Positions 33,731-42,697 are shown, counted from the first letter of the stretch. The stretch is 64,000 bases of DNA from Actinopolyspora saharensis (GCF_900100925.1 NZ_FNKO01000002.1:248001-312000); one strand, 5' to 3'. Numbers and translations: made by a program. The notes: generated by a model not told the origin, from the letters alone.

Positions 33731-34711
33731 TCATCCCGAGCGCAGCTCGATCAGCTCCAGCACGGCCCTTTCCAGGGCGTACTCGGCATCCGCGGCCTGC
33801 CCCTTCACCTGAGCGTTGAGCGAGGCCACCAGCCCCATCGCCTTGGTGACCCCCTGCCTGTTCCAGCCCCGCGCCTGTGACTGGGCCTTCTTGACCTTCC
33901 AGGCCGGCATGCCGAGCTCGCGCGCCAACCGGTACTGGTCACCCCCGCCCGCACTGGCCACCCGGCCGATGGTCCGCACCGCGTCGGCCAGCGCGTCGGC
34001 GATCAGCACGTGCGCCACCCCGAGCTGCAACGCCCAGCGCAGCGCTTCCAGCGCCCCGGCCCGGTCCCCCATCACCGCCTTCTCCGCGACGACGAAACCG
34101 GTCACCTCGGCCTTGCCCTGGTGGTAGCGCCGCACGGCCGCCTCGTCCACCCTGCCGTCGGTGTCGGCGATCAGCTGGGACACCGAGGAGGCCAGCTCCC
34201 TGAGGTCGTTGCCGACCGTCTCCAGCAGCGCGCTCACCGCCGGGGGGTCGATGCGCCCCCCGCACCTGCTCGCCTCGGCCCGGACGAACGCCTCGCGCTC
34301 GGAGTGGCGGGTCAGCTTCGCGCACTCGGTCACGGTGGCCCCCATGTCGCGCAGCGCCTTGGGCAGCTCCTTGGCCTGCTTGGCACGACCACCGCCGTTG
34401 TGCAGCACGAGCAGGACCACCCCCTCCGCCGGTTGGCGCGCCAGGGACAGCAGCGCCTCGGCGATCTCCTTGCCCGCCTCCTGAGCGCCTTCCAGCGCGA
34501 CGACGCGGCTCTCGGCGAACAGCGAGGGGCTGAGCATCTCGTCGATCTCGGGAGGCGTGAGATCACTCACCTTGGCGCGCCGCAACTCGGTCCCCGGATC
34601 GGCCCGGCGAGCCGCGGCCAACGTATCGGAAACGGCGCGTTCCACCAGCAGTTCCTCCTCGCCGAGAACGAGATGCAACTGAGCCGGCGCTGCTGCGTCC
34701 GGAGGATTCAT
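33731..34711 (-). CDS. holA: DNA polymerase III delta subunit
   Basis: The 326-residue protein has the HolA layout: an N-terminal AAA+-like region (HLVLGEEELLVERAVSDTLAAARR), mid-region helices with RRYHQGKAEVTGFVVAEKAV, and C-terminal KKAQSQARGWNRQGVTKAMGL followed by DAEYALERAVLELIELRSG. Delta opens the beta clamp during loading by the DnaX complex. The ATG giving MNPPDAAAP has GGGGGGC directly upstream; an ATG three codons earlier is possible. The upstream gene on this strand in the backbone is comEC, with thrC inserted between on the opposite strand. Confidence 0.93.
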   Translation of the reverse strand: MNPPDAAAPAQLHLVLGEEELLVERAVSDTLAAARRADPGTELRRAKVSDLTPPEIDEMLSPSLFAESRVVALEGAQEAGKEIAEALLSLARQPAEGVVLLVLHNGGGRAKQAKELPKALRDMGATVTECAKLTRHSEREAFVRAEASRCGGRIDPPAVSALLETVGNDLRELASSVSQLIADTDGRVDEAAVRRYHQGKAEVTGFVVAEKAVMGDRAGALEALRWALQLGVAHVLIADALADAVRTIGRVASAGGGDQYRLARELGMPAWKVKKAQSQARGWNRQGVTKAMGLVASLNAQVKGQAADAEYALERAVLELIELRSG

Positions 34712-34819
34712 GCCCCCCATTCTGACACCGGTCCACCCCGTCAACCCCGTCCCGGATGCTGGGTCGCAGTGGTCGCATGGCGGGCGTATGGCGTAACGTC
34801 GCCCGCACAACTTGGATAG

Positions 34820-34947
34820 CTCATCCAGAGGGGCAGAGGGACCGGCCCTGCGAAGCCCCGGCAACCAGCGTCGGCTGTCGTGATCACGAGCGCGAGGCAG
34901 TCGGCGAAAACGGTGCCAATTCCGACCCCGCCAGCGGGACAGATGAG
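34820..34947 (+). ncRNA. SAM-I (S-box) riboswitch upstream of thrC
   Basis: The aptamer is canonical. P1 CTCATC (34820-34825) pairs with GATGAG (34942-34947). CCAGAGGGGCAGAGGGACCG and CGAAGCCCCGGCAACC carry the conserved kink-turn and SAM-binding core, and GGTGCCAATTCC matches the 3' core consensus GGTGCTAAATCC. The 3' P1 strand runs straight into GGGGAGAGG, the thrC ribosome site, and only 16 bases separate the aptamer from the ATG. There is no room for a terminator, so control is probably translational: SAM binding stabilises P1 and hinders ribosome access. Confidence 0.93.
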
Positions 34948-34963
34948 GGGAGAGGACCTCGCG

Positions 34964-36235
34964 ATGACAGCTGCCGCCCAGACACAGACCGATGCGGCGA
35001 ATCGGAAGCTCGATCTCGGACCGGCCGCGGAGCTCGTTTCCAAGGAAGAGGGGCACCGGCAACCCCTGGCGCCCGAGTTCGTCTGCCTGGAGGACTTCTC
35101 TCCGCTCGAGGTCACCTACGACTTCGGCCGAGTACGCCGCGAGGACATCGAAGCGGGTCCCAATTCGATCTGGCGGTACAAGAACCTGCTGCCCGTCCCG
35201 TCCGACGTGGAGCAGCACCCGAACACCGACCCCGGCTGCACGCGGCTCATCCGCGCGGACGCGCTGGCCGAGGCGCTCGGTGTGAAGCGGATCTGGGTCA
35301 AGGACGACACGGGCAACCCGACCCACTCCTTCAAGGACAGGGTGGTCGCCGTCGCGCTGGCCGCCGCTCGCGAGTTCGGGTTCAAGGTGCTCGCCTGTCC
35401 GTCCACGGGCAACCTCGCCAACGCGGTGGGCGCGGCCGCCGCCAGGGCCGGGTGGGACTCGGTGGTGCTGGTCCCCTCCTCGCTCGAGCGGGCGAAGGTG
35501 CTCATGACCGCCGTGTACGACGGCTCGCTGCTGTCCGTGGACGGCAACTACGACGACGTGAACAGGCTCGCCACGGAGCTGGCGGGTGAGCACGAGGACT
35601 GGGCGTTCGTCAACGTCAACGTCCGCCCCTACTACTCGGAAGGCTCCAAGACCCTCGCCTTCGAGGTCGCCGAGCAGCTCGGATGGCGACTGCCCGAGCA
35701 GGTCGTCGTCCCGATCGCCTCCGGCTCGCAGCTGACCAAGGTCGACAAGGGCTTCCGCGAGCTCGGCGAGGTCGGGCTGGTCGAGCCGACCCCGTACCGG
35801 CTCTTCGGCGCCCAGGCATCCGGGTGCTCCCCGGTGGCCAACGCCTACAAGGGCGAGCAGGACGTGGTCCAGCCGGTCCGCCCGGACACCATCGCGCGTT
35901 CGCTGGCCATCGGCGCCCCGGCCGACGGCCCGTACGTGCTGGACACCGTCCGCCGCACCAACGGTGCCGTCGAGGACGTGAGCGACGAGGAGGTCATCGA
36001 GGGCATCAGGTTGCTGGCCCGCACGGAGGGCATCTTCGCCGAGACGGCCGGAGGCGTGACCGTCGCCACCGCGAAGAAGCTGATCGAGGCGGGGCAGATC
36101 GACCCCGACTCCGAGACGGTGCTGATGATCACCGGTGACGGCCTCAAGACGATGGACTCCCTGCAGGAGCACATCGGCCCGAAGGCCACCGTGGAGCCGA
36201 ACACGGAGGCCGTGGACCGGGCGCTGAACGGCTGA
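34964..36235 (+). CDS. thrC: threonine synthase
   Basis: A 423-residue PLP enzyme that converts O-phosphohomoserine to threonine and phosphate. The PLP lysine is in THSFKDR near residue 125. ACPSTGNLANAVGA binds the cofactor phosphate, and the N-terminal QPLAPEFVCLEDFSPLEVTYD marks the plant-type/long threonine synthase that can be SAM-sensitive in plants. ATG 34964 follows GGGGAGAGG; an upstream ATG at 34880 falls inside the riboswitch and is rejected. Expression is apparently SAM-controlled through the aptamer just upstream. hom and thrB are not nearby. Two hairpins follow the stop. Confidence 0.95.
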   Translation: MTAAAQTQTDAANRKLDLGPAAELVSKEEGHRQPLAPEFVCLEDFSPLEVTYDFGRVRREDIEAGPNSIWRYKNLLPVPSDVEQHPNTDPGCTRLIRADALAEALGVKRIWVKDDTGNPTHSFKDRVVAVALAAAREFGFKVLACPSTGNLANAVGAAAARAGWDSVVLVPSSLERAKVLMTAVYDGSLLSVDGNYDDVNRLATELAGEHEDWAFVNVNVRPYYSEGSKTLAFEVAEQLGWRLPEQVVVPIASGSQLTKVDKGFRELGEVGLVEPTPYRLFGAQASGCSPVANAYKGEQDVVQPVRPDTIARSLAIGAPADGPYVLDTVRRTNGAVEDVSDEEVIEGIRLLARTEGIFAETAGGVTVATAKKLIEAGQIDPDSETVLMITGDGLKTMDSLQEHIGPKATVEPNTEAVDRALNG

Positions 36236-36252
36236 ACGACTCGTTCTCCCCG

Positions 36253-36278
36253 GCGCTGCCCGGGCATCGGGGCAGCGC
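36253..36278 (+). terminator. thrC terminator hairpin 1
   Basis: GCGCTGCCC and GGGCAGCGC form a 9-bp stem around an 8-base loop, 17 bp after the thrC stop. Its loop region CGGGCATCGG resembles the core of the dispersed repeat at 11361 and 12135. Confidence 0.7.
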
Positions 36279-36308
36279 TCGGGAACGGGTTCGCGACGAG
36301 CACGGCGC

Positions 36309-36337
36309 GGGTGGGAGCGAACTGCTCGCTCCCACCC
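36309..36337. terminator. bidirectional terminator between thrC and comEC
   Basis: GGGTGGGAGCGA and TCGCTCCCACCC form a perfect 12-bp stem with a 5-base loop between the convergent thrC and comEC genes. It can serve both strands. Confidence 0.75.
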
Positions 36338-36378
36338 ACCCGTCACGGGCGACCCTCTCCCCGCGACCTGCTGGCGAA

Positions 36379-38766
36379 TCACTCCTCGGGACGAAGGGGA
36401 TTGCCGGATCCGACCACGCGCAACCTCCCCGGATCGCCCAGTACCGCGATGTCGCCGCGGCGATCGGTTCGCCGCACGAGCGCTCCGGAGCTCCGCAGCG
36501 TCGCGACGATCGCCGCGCTCGGATGCCCGTAGTCGTTCCCGTGCCCGACGCTGATCAGCGCCAGCTCGGGCGAGACCGCGCGCAGGAACTCCTCGCTGGT
36601 GTAGCGCGATCCGTGGTGCGGGACCTTCAACACCTCCGCGCGCAGTCGCTCGCCGCTTCCGAGCAGTCTTCGCTGGGCGGCCAGCTCGATGTCGCCGGTC
36701 AACAGCACCCTTCCGGCCGGGGTGGTCGCCTTCAGCACGGCCGAGGCGTCGTTGACCCGCTCCCCGACCGCACGGCATCCACCCGCTGCCGGGGCGAGCA
36801 CCTCGAGCACGAGCCCGGGCCAGCCCAACCGCTGCCCCGCGGCCAGGCGCACCTCGCGCGCACCCGCCTCCGCGATCCGCGCTCGCACCCCGGTTCCGCG
36901 CCACGCCCCGCGGCAGGCCCCGCCCAGGGCGACCCGTCCGAGCCGCCTGCCGTCGGCCACCCCGGCGATCCCGGCGAAGTGGTCCGCGTGCGGGTGGGTG
37001 AGCACCAGCAGCGGCACCCGCTCGACACCCAGCCGATCGAGGCACTCACCGACCAGCGCGGCGCTCGGCCCCGTGTCCACGACCACTGCGGTGTCGCGCA
37101 CCCCCGTCGCCAGCACCAGGGCGTCCCCCTGCCCGACGTCGCAGGCCACCAGGCTCCAGCTCCCGCCCGGTGGCCAGGGCGGGCGGACAGCCGCGGGCAC
37201 GATCAGCACCACCACGAGCGCGAGGCAGGCCCCGAGCACCGTCCACCGCCGCGTGGCGCGAAAGCGCGCTCCGAGGAGCACGAGCCCCGCGCAAGCGGCC
37301 AGCAGCACGGCCCCGAACACCCCGGCGGGCAGCGGAACCGTGGCCAGCGGAACGTCGGCGGCCCTCCGGGCGACGAGCAGTATCCACTCCAGCTCCGGAG
37401 CGGCTGCCCACACGAGCAGCTCGCCCAGCCGGGGGATTCCGGCGGCCAGCGTGGCGGCCACGCCGAGCACCGTGGCCGGAGCCACCACCGGCTCGGCCAG
37501 GATGTTGGCCAGCACCCCCACGAGGCTGAACTCGCCGGACAGGGCCACGACCACCGGTCCGGTCGCCAGCTGGGCCGCTGCGGGCACGGCCAGGGCTTCC
37601 GCGAGCCCGCGCGGGACTCCCCGCCCGCGCAGGGCCGTCGACCAGCCGGGGGCGATCAGCACCAGCGCAGCCGTCGCGGTGACCGACAGCGCGAATCCCG
37701 GCCTGATCGCGAGTTCGGGGTCGACGAGCAGCAGCACGATCACGCTCGCCGCCAGGGCGGGCAGCGTGGCACGCCCGCGCCCCAACACGAGGGCGAGCAG
37801 CCCGATTCCACCCATCACGGCGGCGCGCAGCACGCTCGGCTCGCCTCCGGCGAGGACCACGAACCCGAGCAGCGCGCAGCCCGCGCCCGCGGCCGCCAGC
37901 GGGCGCGGGGCCCGCACGAGGCGCAGCAGCGCCAGCGCGGCACCGCAGACGATCGCCAGGTTGGCTCCGGAGACGGCCGTGAGGTGGGTCAGTCCCGCCT
38001 TCCGGAACTCCTCGCGGACCGTGGCGGGCAGGGCGCCGGTGTCGCCGATCACGAGCCCGGGGAGCAGACCCGCCGCCTCGGAACCGAGGACCCGCGAGCA
38101 GACTTCCCGCAGTCCGGCTCTGAGATCTTCGGCCACCCGCTGGACGGGCGGGGCCGCCCGCAACTCCTCCGGCGGCTGGTGCACCACCAGCACGGTCGCG
38201 AGCAGCCCGGCCCCGTGCGGCGGCACCACCACCGCCGTGGTGCGCACTCTCCGCCCCGGAAGCGAGTCCGCCCAGGAGGAGGTGGGCACCAGCAGCAGTG
38301 CTCTCCCACCGATTGGGTGCCACTCGCCCCCTTTCCGGAGGGCGCGCAGCTCGGCGCGGACCACGGAGCGCTCCCCGGCTCCCCGACCGCTGGCCGGGTC
38401 CGCGTCCGTCGGCCGGGGGCGTCGGGTGAGCTCGACGCGGACCCCGACGCTCTCCCCGTGCAGCTCGGCGGCGCGCAGTTCGTGGGTCTCCACGTGGTGC
38501 AGCCTGGGCACCAGGCAGAAGGCCGTGGCCGCCCCCAGCACCACCAGCACCACCGCGCCGTTGACCCGGCGGCCGCGGAGGAAAGCCAGCGCCACGGTGG
38601 CGAGACAGCCCGCGCAGGCCACCCCGGAGGCCACCTGCCAGCCGGTGCACAGGCAGACCAGCGTCACCGCCCAGGTCCCCGCAGCGGCGGGCACCAGCCG
38701 CATGTCCGCGGAGGGCGGGGTCGCCTTCCCCGCGTTCGGCGCGGTCGCCACCGCCCTCGTGGTCAC
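36379..38766 (-). CDS. comEC: ComEC/Rec2-type DNA-uptake channel protein
   Basis: The 795-residue protein has an N-terminal membrane portion with several helices around a soluble OB-like domain, the Competence domain (TAVSGANLAIVCGAALALL around residue 255), and a C-terminal metallo-beta-lactamase domain from about 540 with DVGQGDAL, VDTGPS and the metal site THPHADHFAGI. ComEC carries single-stranded DNA across the membrane during transformation. The GTG start overlaps the comEA stop by 4 bp (GTGA), so the two are coupled. Pilus genes are not in the window, so competence is not demonstrated. The full set of motifs argues the gene is intact. Confidence 0.92.
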   Translation of the reverse strand: MTTRAVATAPNAGKATPPSADMRLVPAAAGTWAVTLVCLCTGWQVASGVACAGCLATVALAFLRGRRVNGAVVLVVLGAATAFCLVPRLHHVETHELRAAELHGESVGVRVELTRRPRPTDADPASGRGAGERSVVRAELRALRKGGEWHPIGGRALLLVPTSSWADSLPGRRVRTTAVVVPPHGAGLLATVLVVHQPPEELRAAPPVQRVAEDLRAGLREVCSRVLGSEAAGLLPGLVIGDTGALPATVREEFRKAGLTHLTAVSGANLAIVCGAALALLRLVRAPRPLAAAGAGCALLGFVVLAGGEPSVLRAAVMGGIGLLALVLGRGRATLPALAASVIVLLLVDPELAIRPGFALSVTATAALVLIAPGWSTALRGRGVPRGLAEALAVPAAAQLATGPVVVALSGEFSLVGVLANILAEPVVAPATVLGVAATLAAGIPRLGELLVWAAAPELEWILLVARRAADVPLATVPLPAGVFGAVLLAACAGLVLLGARFRATRRWTVLGACLALVVVLIVPAAVRPPWPPGGSWSLVACDVGQGDALVLATGVRDTAVVVDTGPSAALVGECLDRLGVERVPLLVLTHPHADHFAGIAGVADGRRLGRVALGGACRGAWRGTGVRARIAEAGAREVRLAAGQRLGWPGLVLEVLAPAAGGCRAVGERVNDASAVLKATTPAGRVLLTGDIELAAQRRLLGSGERLRAEVLKVPHHGSRYTSEEFLRAVSPELALISVGHGNDYGHPSAAIVATLRSSGALVRRTDRRGDIAVLGDPGRLRVVGSGNPLRPEE

Positions 38767-39587
38767 ACGCGGACCAGATCGCGCAGGCGGGCCAGGGTGG
38801 CCGGGCCTATTCCGTCCACCTCGCTCAACTGCTCCACGGAGTCGAATTCCCCGTGCTCCGAGCGCCACCGCAGGATGGCCCCTGCCGTCACGGGCCCCAC
38901 CCCGGGCAGTTCCTTCAGTCCTTCCTCCTCCGCGGCGTTGAGATCCAACGTCTCGGAGGATGCCGAGTCCGCCCCGCTCCCGCCGGATCGTTCCGCTCCC
39001 TCGGGAGGCTCGATCCCCACGTAGAGCTGCTCCCCGTCGGAGAGCTCGCGGGCCAGGTTGAGCGCCAACGTGTCGCTGCCCGCGCGCGGGCCGCCCGCGG
39101 CGCGCAGCGCGTCGGCCACGCGCGCCCCCGCCTCCAGGGTGACCAGCCCCGGTTCGCGAACCTTGCCCACCACGCTGATCACCAGCTGCTCGGGCGGGGA
39201 CGTGGTGGTGCTCGCGGCCCGCTCCACGGTGGGCAGCGCGCGGGAGGGCACCGGGGTGCCGCTCCCACCGGAGTTCCAGGTGACCGCGAAGACCGCGCAG
39301 CCGAGCACCGCGACGGCCACCACGCCGAAGCACCCGGCGCGTCCCGGGTCGGGCAGCGCTCCGAGCAGGGACCGGGGCAGCCGCTCCCGCAGCCACCGCG
39401 GAAGCGGAATCCGCCGTTCCCGCGCGTTCTCCTCCGCGGAGGACTCGGAGGAATCCGCCGGGTGCACGTCCTCCGCTCGGTCCATCAGCTCCCGCAGGCG
39501 TTCCCGCGCGGGCGAGCTCCCCTCGGTGGCCGCGTCCTCTCCGGTGGCCCGCGTTTCGGAACTCCGCGGCGGGAAGAGATCGGACAT
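38763..39587 (-). CDS. comEA: ComEA-type DNA-binding protein
   Basis: A 274-residue protein: acidic cytoplasmic head (1-80), one transmembrane helix (about 85-103), an SLBB domain (about 134-192, LVISVVGKVREPGLVTLEAGARVADAL in part), an acidic Ser/Gly linker, and a helix-hairpin-helix pair at the C-terminus (LDLNAAEEEGLKELPGVGP and VDGIGPATLARLRDLV). ComEA captures double-stranded DNA outside the membrane and hands it to ComEC, encoded immediately downstream with a 4-bp overlap. The long cytoplasmic head is typical of actinobacterial members. Confidence 0.93.
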   Translation of the reverse strand: MSDLFPPRSSETRATGEDAATEGSSPARERLRELMDRAEDVHPADSSESSAEENARERRIPLPRWLRERLPRSLLGALPDPGRAGCFGVVAVAVLGCAVFAVTWNSGGSGTPVPSRALPTVERAASTTTSPPEQLVISVVGKVREPGLVTLEAGARVADALRAAGGPRAGSDTLALNLARELSDGEQLYVGIEPPEGAERSGGSGADSASSETLDLNAAEEEGLKELPGVGPVTAGAILRWRSEHGEFDSVEQLSEVDGIGPATLARLRDLVRV

Positions 39588-39697
39588 GTTTCCGAAGCTA
39601 GCCCGTTCACGGGGCGCTCAGAACACCGCGAGCAACGTCCTGTGCACAGTTCGAGGCGTTGTGGACGAACCGAAGCCGGGAAGCCGCGCGGGGCGGA

Positions 39698-40573
39698 TCA
39701 CGCGTCCGGCGCGCCCTGCTCGCCCGGCAGCACGACGACCCCGACCGCCCCCGGGCCCACGTGCGCGCCGACGGTGGGGCCGATCTCGGAAATCACGCAG
39801 TCCGAGCAGGCGGGCAGGCGGGCGAGCACCGACCGGGCCAGCGCCTCGGCGCGTCGGGGCGCCGCCAGGTGGTGCACGGCCAGCGCGACCGGTTCCGAGC
39901 CGACCGGATCGGGCAACGCCCCGACCGCGAGCTCCTCCAGCCTGCTCAGGGCCCGTCCCGTCGTCCGGACCTTCTCGGTCGCCTCGATCAGCCCTGCGCG
40001 CACCCGCAGCAGCGGCTTCACCGCCAGCGCGGTCCCCAACAGCGCCGCCCCGGCGCCGATCCTGCCGCCCCGGCGCAGGTACTCCATCGTCTGCACCGAG
40101 AACAGCACGGTGACGCGCCGCGCGGTCCGCTCCGCCGCGGCGGCCACTTCCGGCAGCGAAGCTCCCCGCGCGGCGCGAGCAGCCGCGGCCAGCGCGGCGA
40201 AGCCGAGTCCCATCGCTGCGGAACGCGAGTCGAGCACCCGGATCCTGTCCGGGTCCACCTCGCGAGCAGCCACCCGGGCGGCGTCGCAGGTGCCGGACAG
40301 CTCCCCGGACAGGTGAATCGAGAGGACCCCGTCCGCACCCGCGCTCAGCGCGTCCCGGTAGACCCGGACGAACTCGGGCACGGTGGCCCCGGAAGTCGTC
40401 ACCCGCCGCCCCGACTCCAGGGCGGCGGTCAGCTCCTCCGGGGTGAACACCGTCTCGGGCCTGGAGTCGGCCTCGTCCAGCCGCACGTGCAGCGGGACCA
40501 CGCGCAGCCCGTGCGAACCGGCTCGCTCGGGCGGGATGTAGGCGGTGGAGTCCGTGACGACGGATACGGTCAC
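39698..40573 (-). CDS. DegV family fatty-acid-binding protein
   Basis: A 291-residue two-domain DegV protein. The start VSVVTDSTAYIPPE, then TTSGATVPEFVRVYRDAL with the conserved TS, and SIHLSGELSGT are the family fatty-acid-binding landmarks; LRRGGRIGAGAALLG follows. In Firmicutes homologues (FakB) deliver host or recycled fatty acids to the kinase FakA; no fakA is adjacent here. GTG 40573 starts the gene. It sits between the histidine phosphatase and comEA in the conserved actinobacterial order, probably cotranscribed with rsfS and the phosphatase. Confidence 0.92.
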   Translation of the reverse strand: MTVSVVTDSTAYIPPERAGSHGLRVVPLHVRLDEADSRPETVFTPEELTAALESGRRVTTSGATVPEFVRVYRDALSAGADGVLSIHLSGELSGTCDAARVAAREVDPDRIRVLDSRSAAMGLGFAALAAAARAARGASLPEVAAAAERTARRVTVLFSVQTMEYLRRGGRIGAGAALLGTALAVKPLLRVRAGLIEATEKVRTTGRALSRLEELAVGALPDPVGSEPVALAVHHLAAPRRAEALARSVLARLPACSDCVISEIGPTVGAHVGPGAVGVVVLPGEQGAPDA

Positions 40574-40643
40574 GGGGCGGCCTCTCCGGCGGGGAGAGCG
40601 GAGGGTCTCGCCTCGGGGAGGTCCGCCGGTTCCGACGGCTCGT

Positions 40644-41258
40644 TCATTCGGGCAGTCCGCCGTTGTAGGTCAGCAGGCGCCAGCCCTGACGTCCAACGGC
40701 GTTGTGCGTCAGCACCGCCCACCTGCAGTTGCCCACGCCGCCCAGGCTCGGCCACATGTCGGTCGGCCACTCCAGCAGCCGGGCGGTCAGCGCCGTTATC
40801 AACCCGCCGTGCGCGCACACCAGGGCGGTTCCCCCGCAGGCCTCGTCGAGCTCCCGCACCACCTCGTAGGCGCGCTCGGCGACCTCGACCCTGGACTCAC
40901 CGCCCGGTGGAGCCCAGGTCGGCTGGGCACGCCAGGTCCCCATCTGACCGGGCCAGCCGTTCTCCACCTCGGCCCCGCTGAGTCCCTGCCACTGGCCGAC
41001 GTGGGTCTCCCGCAGCCGCTTGTCCAGCCGCACTTCCCGGCCGCTCACCTCGGCGTAGGCGGCAGCGGTCGCGGCGGCACGGCGCAGATCGGAACTCACC
41101 ACCACCTCGGGGGTGAACTCGGCGATCACCGGAGCGGCCCTCTTGGCCTGCTCCAAGCCCGCTTCGGTGAGTTCGCTGTCCAGGTGTCCCTGGATGCGGC
41201 CGGTCACGTTGTACTCCGTCTCCCCGTGCCGCCAGAGCACCAGTCGCTGCAGGGTCAC
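40644..41258 (-). CDS. histidine phosphatase (phosphoglycerate-mutase-like) family protein
   Basis: The 204-residue protein has the RHG catalytic motif in LVLWRHGETEYN near residue 10, the mid-protein SSDLRRAAATA, the acid in RETHVGQW, and the second catalytic histidine in VCAHGGLI near 150. This is a branch 1 histidine phosphatase; the closest named relatives act on phosphosugars, phosphoglycerate or cobalamin intermediates, and in this genomic position it is usually annotated as a phosphoglycerate-mutase-like protein. The GTG overlaps the rsfS stop by 4 bp (GTGA). True glycolytic mutase activity is unlikely without the extra loops of GpmA. Confidence 0.92.
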   Translation of the reverse strand: MTLQRLVLWRHGETEYNVTGRIQGHLDSELTEAGLEQAKRAAPVIAEFTPEVVVSSDLRRAAATAAAYAEVSGREVRLDKRLRETHVGQWQGLSGAEVENGWPGQMGTWRAQPTWAPPGGESRVEVAERAYEVVRELDEACGGTALVCAHGGLITALTARLLEWPTDMWPSLGGVGNCRWAVLTHNAVGRQGWRLLTYNGGLPE

Positions 41259-41710
41259 GCCTGCCCGCCCTCTTCGTCCCGGTCCTGCGCATCCCGGTCC
41301 GCCTCGTCCCGGTCCGCCTCGTCCCGGTGGGGCGTGGAGTCGTCCGCACCCGCGTCCTCCGCGAACTCGATGACCGGGCAGTCCTTCCACAGCCGCTCCA
41401 GCTCGTAGAAGGCGCGCTCCTCGGAGTGCTGGACGTGCACGATCACGTCGACGAAGTCGAGCAGTACCCAGCGGCCCTCTCTGGTTCCTTCCCTGCGAAC
41501 GGGTTTGGTACCCGCCGCGCGCATCTTCTCCTCGACCGACTCGACGATCGCGTCCACCTGCCGCTCGCTGGGGGCGGAAGCGATCACGAAACAATCGGTG
41601 ATGATGAGCCGGTCGGACACGTCGAGCAGAAGGAGATCCTCGGCCTTCTTGTCCGACGCCGCCCGCGCGGCTACCAACGCCAATTCACGGGCGTCTTCAC
41701 TGGCTGCCAC
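41255..41710 (-). CDS. rsfS: ribosomal silencing factor RsfS
   Basis: The 151-residue protein is the YbeB/Iojap homologue: DKKAEDLLLLDVSDRLIITDCFVIASA, in part, and WVLLDFVDVIVHVQHSEERAFYELERLW. RsfS binds ribosomal protein uL14 and blocks subunit joining in stationary phase. I chose GTG 41710 (VAASEDARE), which has GAGAGGAG 5 bases upstream, over a GTG seven codons earlier. The C-terminus is an unusual acidic tail of DRDEA repeats encoded by a 15-bp DNA tandem repeat (41297-41326). Its stop overlaps the phosphatase start. It normally follows nadD; here a recombinase remnant separates them. Confidence 0.95.
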   Translation of the reverse strand: MAASEDARELALVAARAASDKKAEDLLLLDVSDRLIITDCFVIASAPSERQVDAIVESVEEKMRAAGTKPVRREGTREGRWVLLDFVDVIVHVQHSEERAFYELERLWKDCPVIEFAEDAGADDSTPHRDEADRDEADRDAQDRDEEGGQA

Positions 41711-41801
41711 ATCGCTCCTCTCGGTGGCCACGGTCTGCGACCCATACCCGAACGAGGATAACCATTCGACGTGCGGAACGCGGAACGCGTGGGGAGCTAA
41801 G

Positions 41802-42038
41802 CCCGCACGGGCGGACTTGCCCAAGGGATTTGGGCTACACGGGCTTCGGCACTACTTCGCGACCCTGCTGATTCGCGCGGGGGCTTCGGTGAAGTCCGTT
41901 CAGCTGGCCCTCGGGCACAGTTCACCGACCATCACGCTCAACACCTACACCCACGAATGGCCCGAGGCGCTTGAGCGCACTCGATCGCTCATTGATTCCG
42001 CGTTGGGCTCGTCTCCCGACGACGGAACGACCGGGTGA
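41802..42038 (+). pseudogene. C-terminal remnant of a tyrosine recombinase/phage integrase
   Basis: About 75 codons remain of a site-specific recombinase. The frame reads KGFGLHGLRHYFATLLI, QLALGHSSPTITLNTYTHEW and ends SALGSSPDDGTTG. It retains the HxxR box (HGLRH), the second histidine (LGHSS) and the tyrosine nucleophile (NTY), but the N-terminal DNA-binding domain and first arginine are gone and there is no start codon or ribosome site. It is inserted between nadD and rsfS, read opposite to both. It marks a former integration; no attachment site or tRNA is visible nearby. Confidence 0.85.
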
Positions 42039-42058
42039 AGTGATTCAGCGCACGGACG

Positions 42059-42697
42059 TCACGCTTCGCTCGGGTTCGGCCCCCACTCCGGTGCTGGTGA
42101 CTGCCCGAACGTGCGGTACAGCCCGCGCTTGCTGATGTACTGAACGATCCCGTCGGGGACGAGGTACCAGACCGGCATTCCGGCGGAGACGCGCCGGCGG
42201 CAGCCGGTGGAGGAGATGGACATGGCCGGTATCTCGACCAGCGTGACCGACCCCTTCGGCAGGTGCTCGTCGTCGAGCGCGTAGCCCGGGCGCGTGACCC
42301 CGATGAAGTGGGCCAGGTCGAACAGGTCCTCGATCCGGTGCCAGGACAGTATCTGCTCCAGCGCGTCCGCACCGGTGATGAAGTACAACTGCGCGTCCGG
42401 GTACTGGCGCTGCAGATCGGCCAGGGTGTCGATGGTGTAGGTCGGACCACCACGTTCTATGTCCACCCTGCTGACGGAGAACCGCGGGTTCGAGGCCGTG
42501 GCGATCACCGTCATCAGGTACCGGTCCTCGGCCGAGCTGACCTCCTCGTGCCCCTTCTGCCAGGGCTGCCCCGTCGGGACGAAGAGCACCTGCTCCATGC
42601 CGAACTGGGCCTGCACCTCGCTCGCTGCGACGAGATGGCCGTGGTGGATGGGGTCGAAGGTTCCCCCCATGACGCCGATTCGACGGGGTCGCGACAT
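42059..42697 (-). CDS. nadD: nicotinate-nucleotide adenylyltransferase
   Basis: The 212-residue enzyme makes deamido-NAD from nicotinate mononucleotide and ATP. The nucleotidyltransferase motif [12 protein letters not shown] occurs at residues 10-21 and the C-terminal [10 protein letters not shown] motif near 170. Length is typical. The ATG ([12 protein letters not shown]) is chosen over upstream in-frame codons. In the conserved cluster it lies between proA and rsfS; here the P450 cassette precedes it and an integrase fragment follows. Confidence 0.95.
   Translation of the reverse strand: MSRPRRIGVMGGTFDPIHHGHLVAASEVQAQFGMEQVLFVPTGQPWQKGHEEVSSAEDRYLMTVIATASNPRFSVSRVDIERGGPTYTIDTLADLQRQYPDAQLYFITGADALEQILSWHRIEDLFDLAHFIGVTRPGYALDDEHLPKGSVTLVEIPAMSISSTGCRRRVSAGMPVWYLVPDGIVQYISKRGLYRTFGQSPAPEWGPNPSEA

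Noticed and set aside
34880..34963. An earlier thrC start giving 28 more residues
   Set aside because: It lies within the SAM-I aptamer; the residues do not resemble threonine synthase and the ATG at 34964 has the ribosome site.
36523..39024. An 833-codon frame antisense to comEC/comEA
   Set aside because: Shadow of the competence genes; rich in Arg, Gly, Pro, His and Gln, with no motif.
41711..41824. An N-terminal extension of rsfS
   Set aside because: Residues upstream of VAASEDARE are not RsfS-like, overlap the integrase remnant, and lack the good ribosome site found at 41710.
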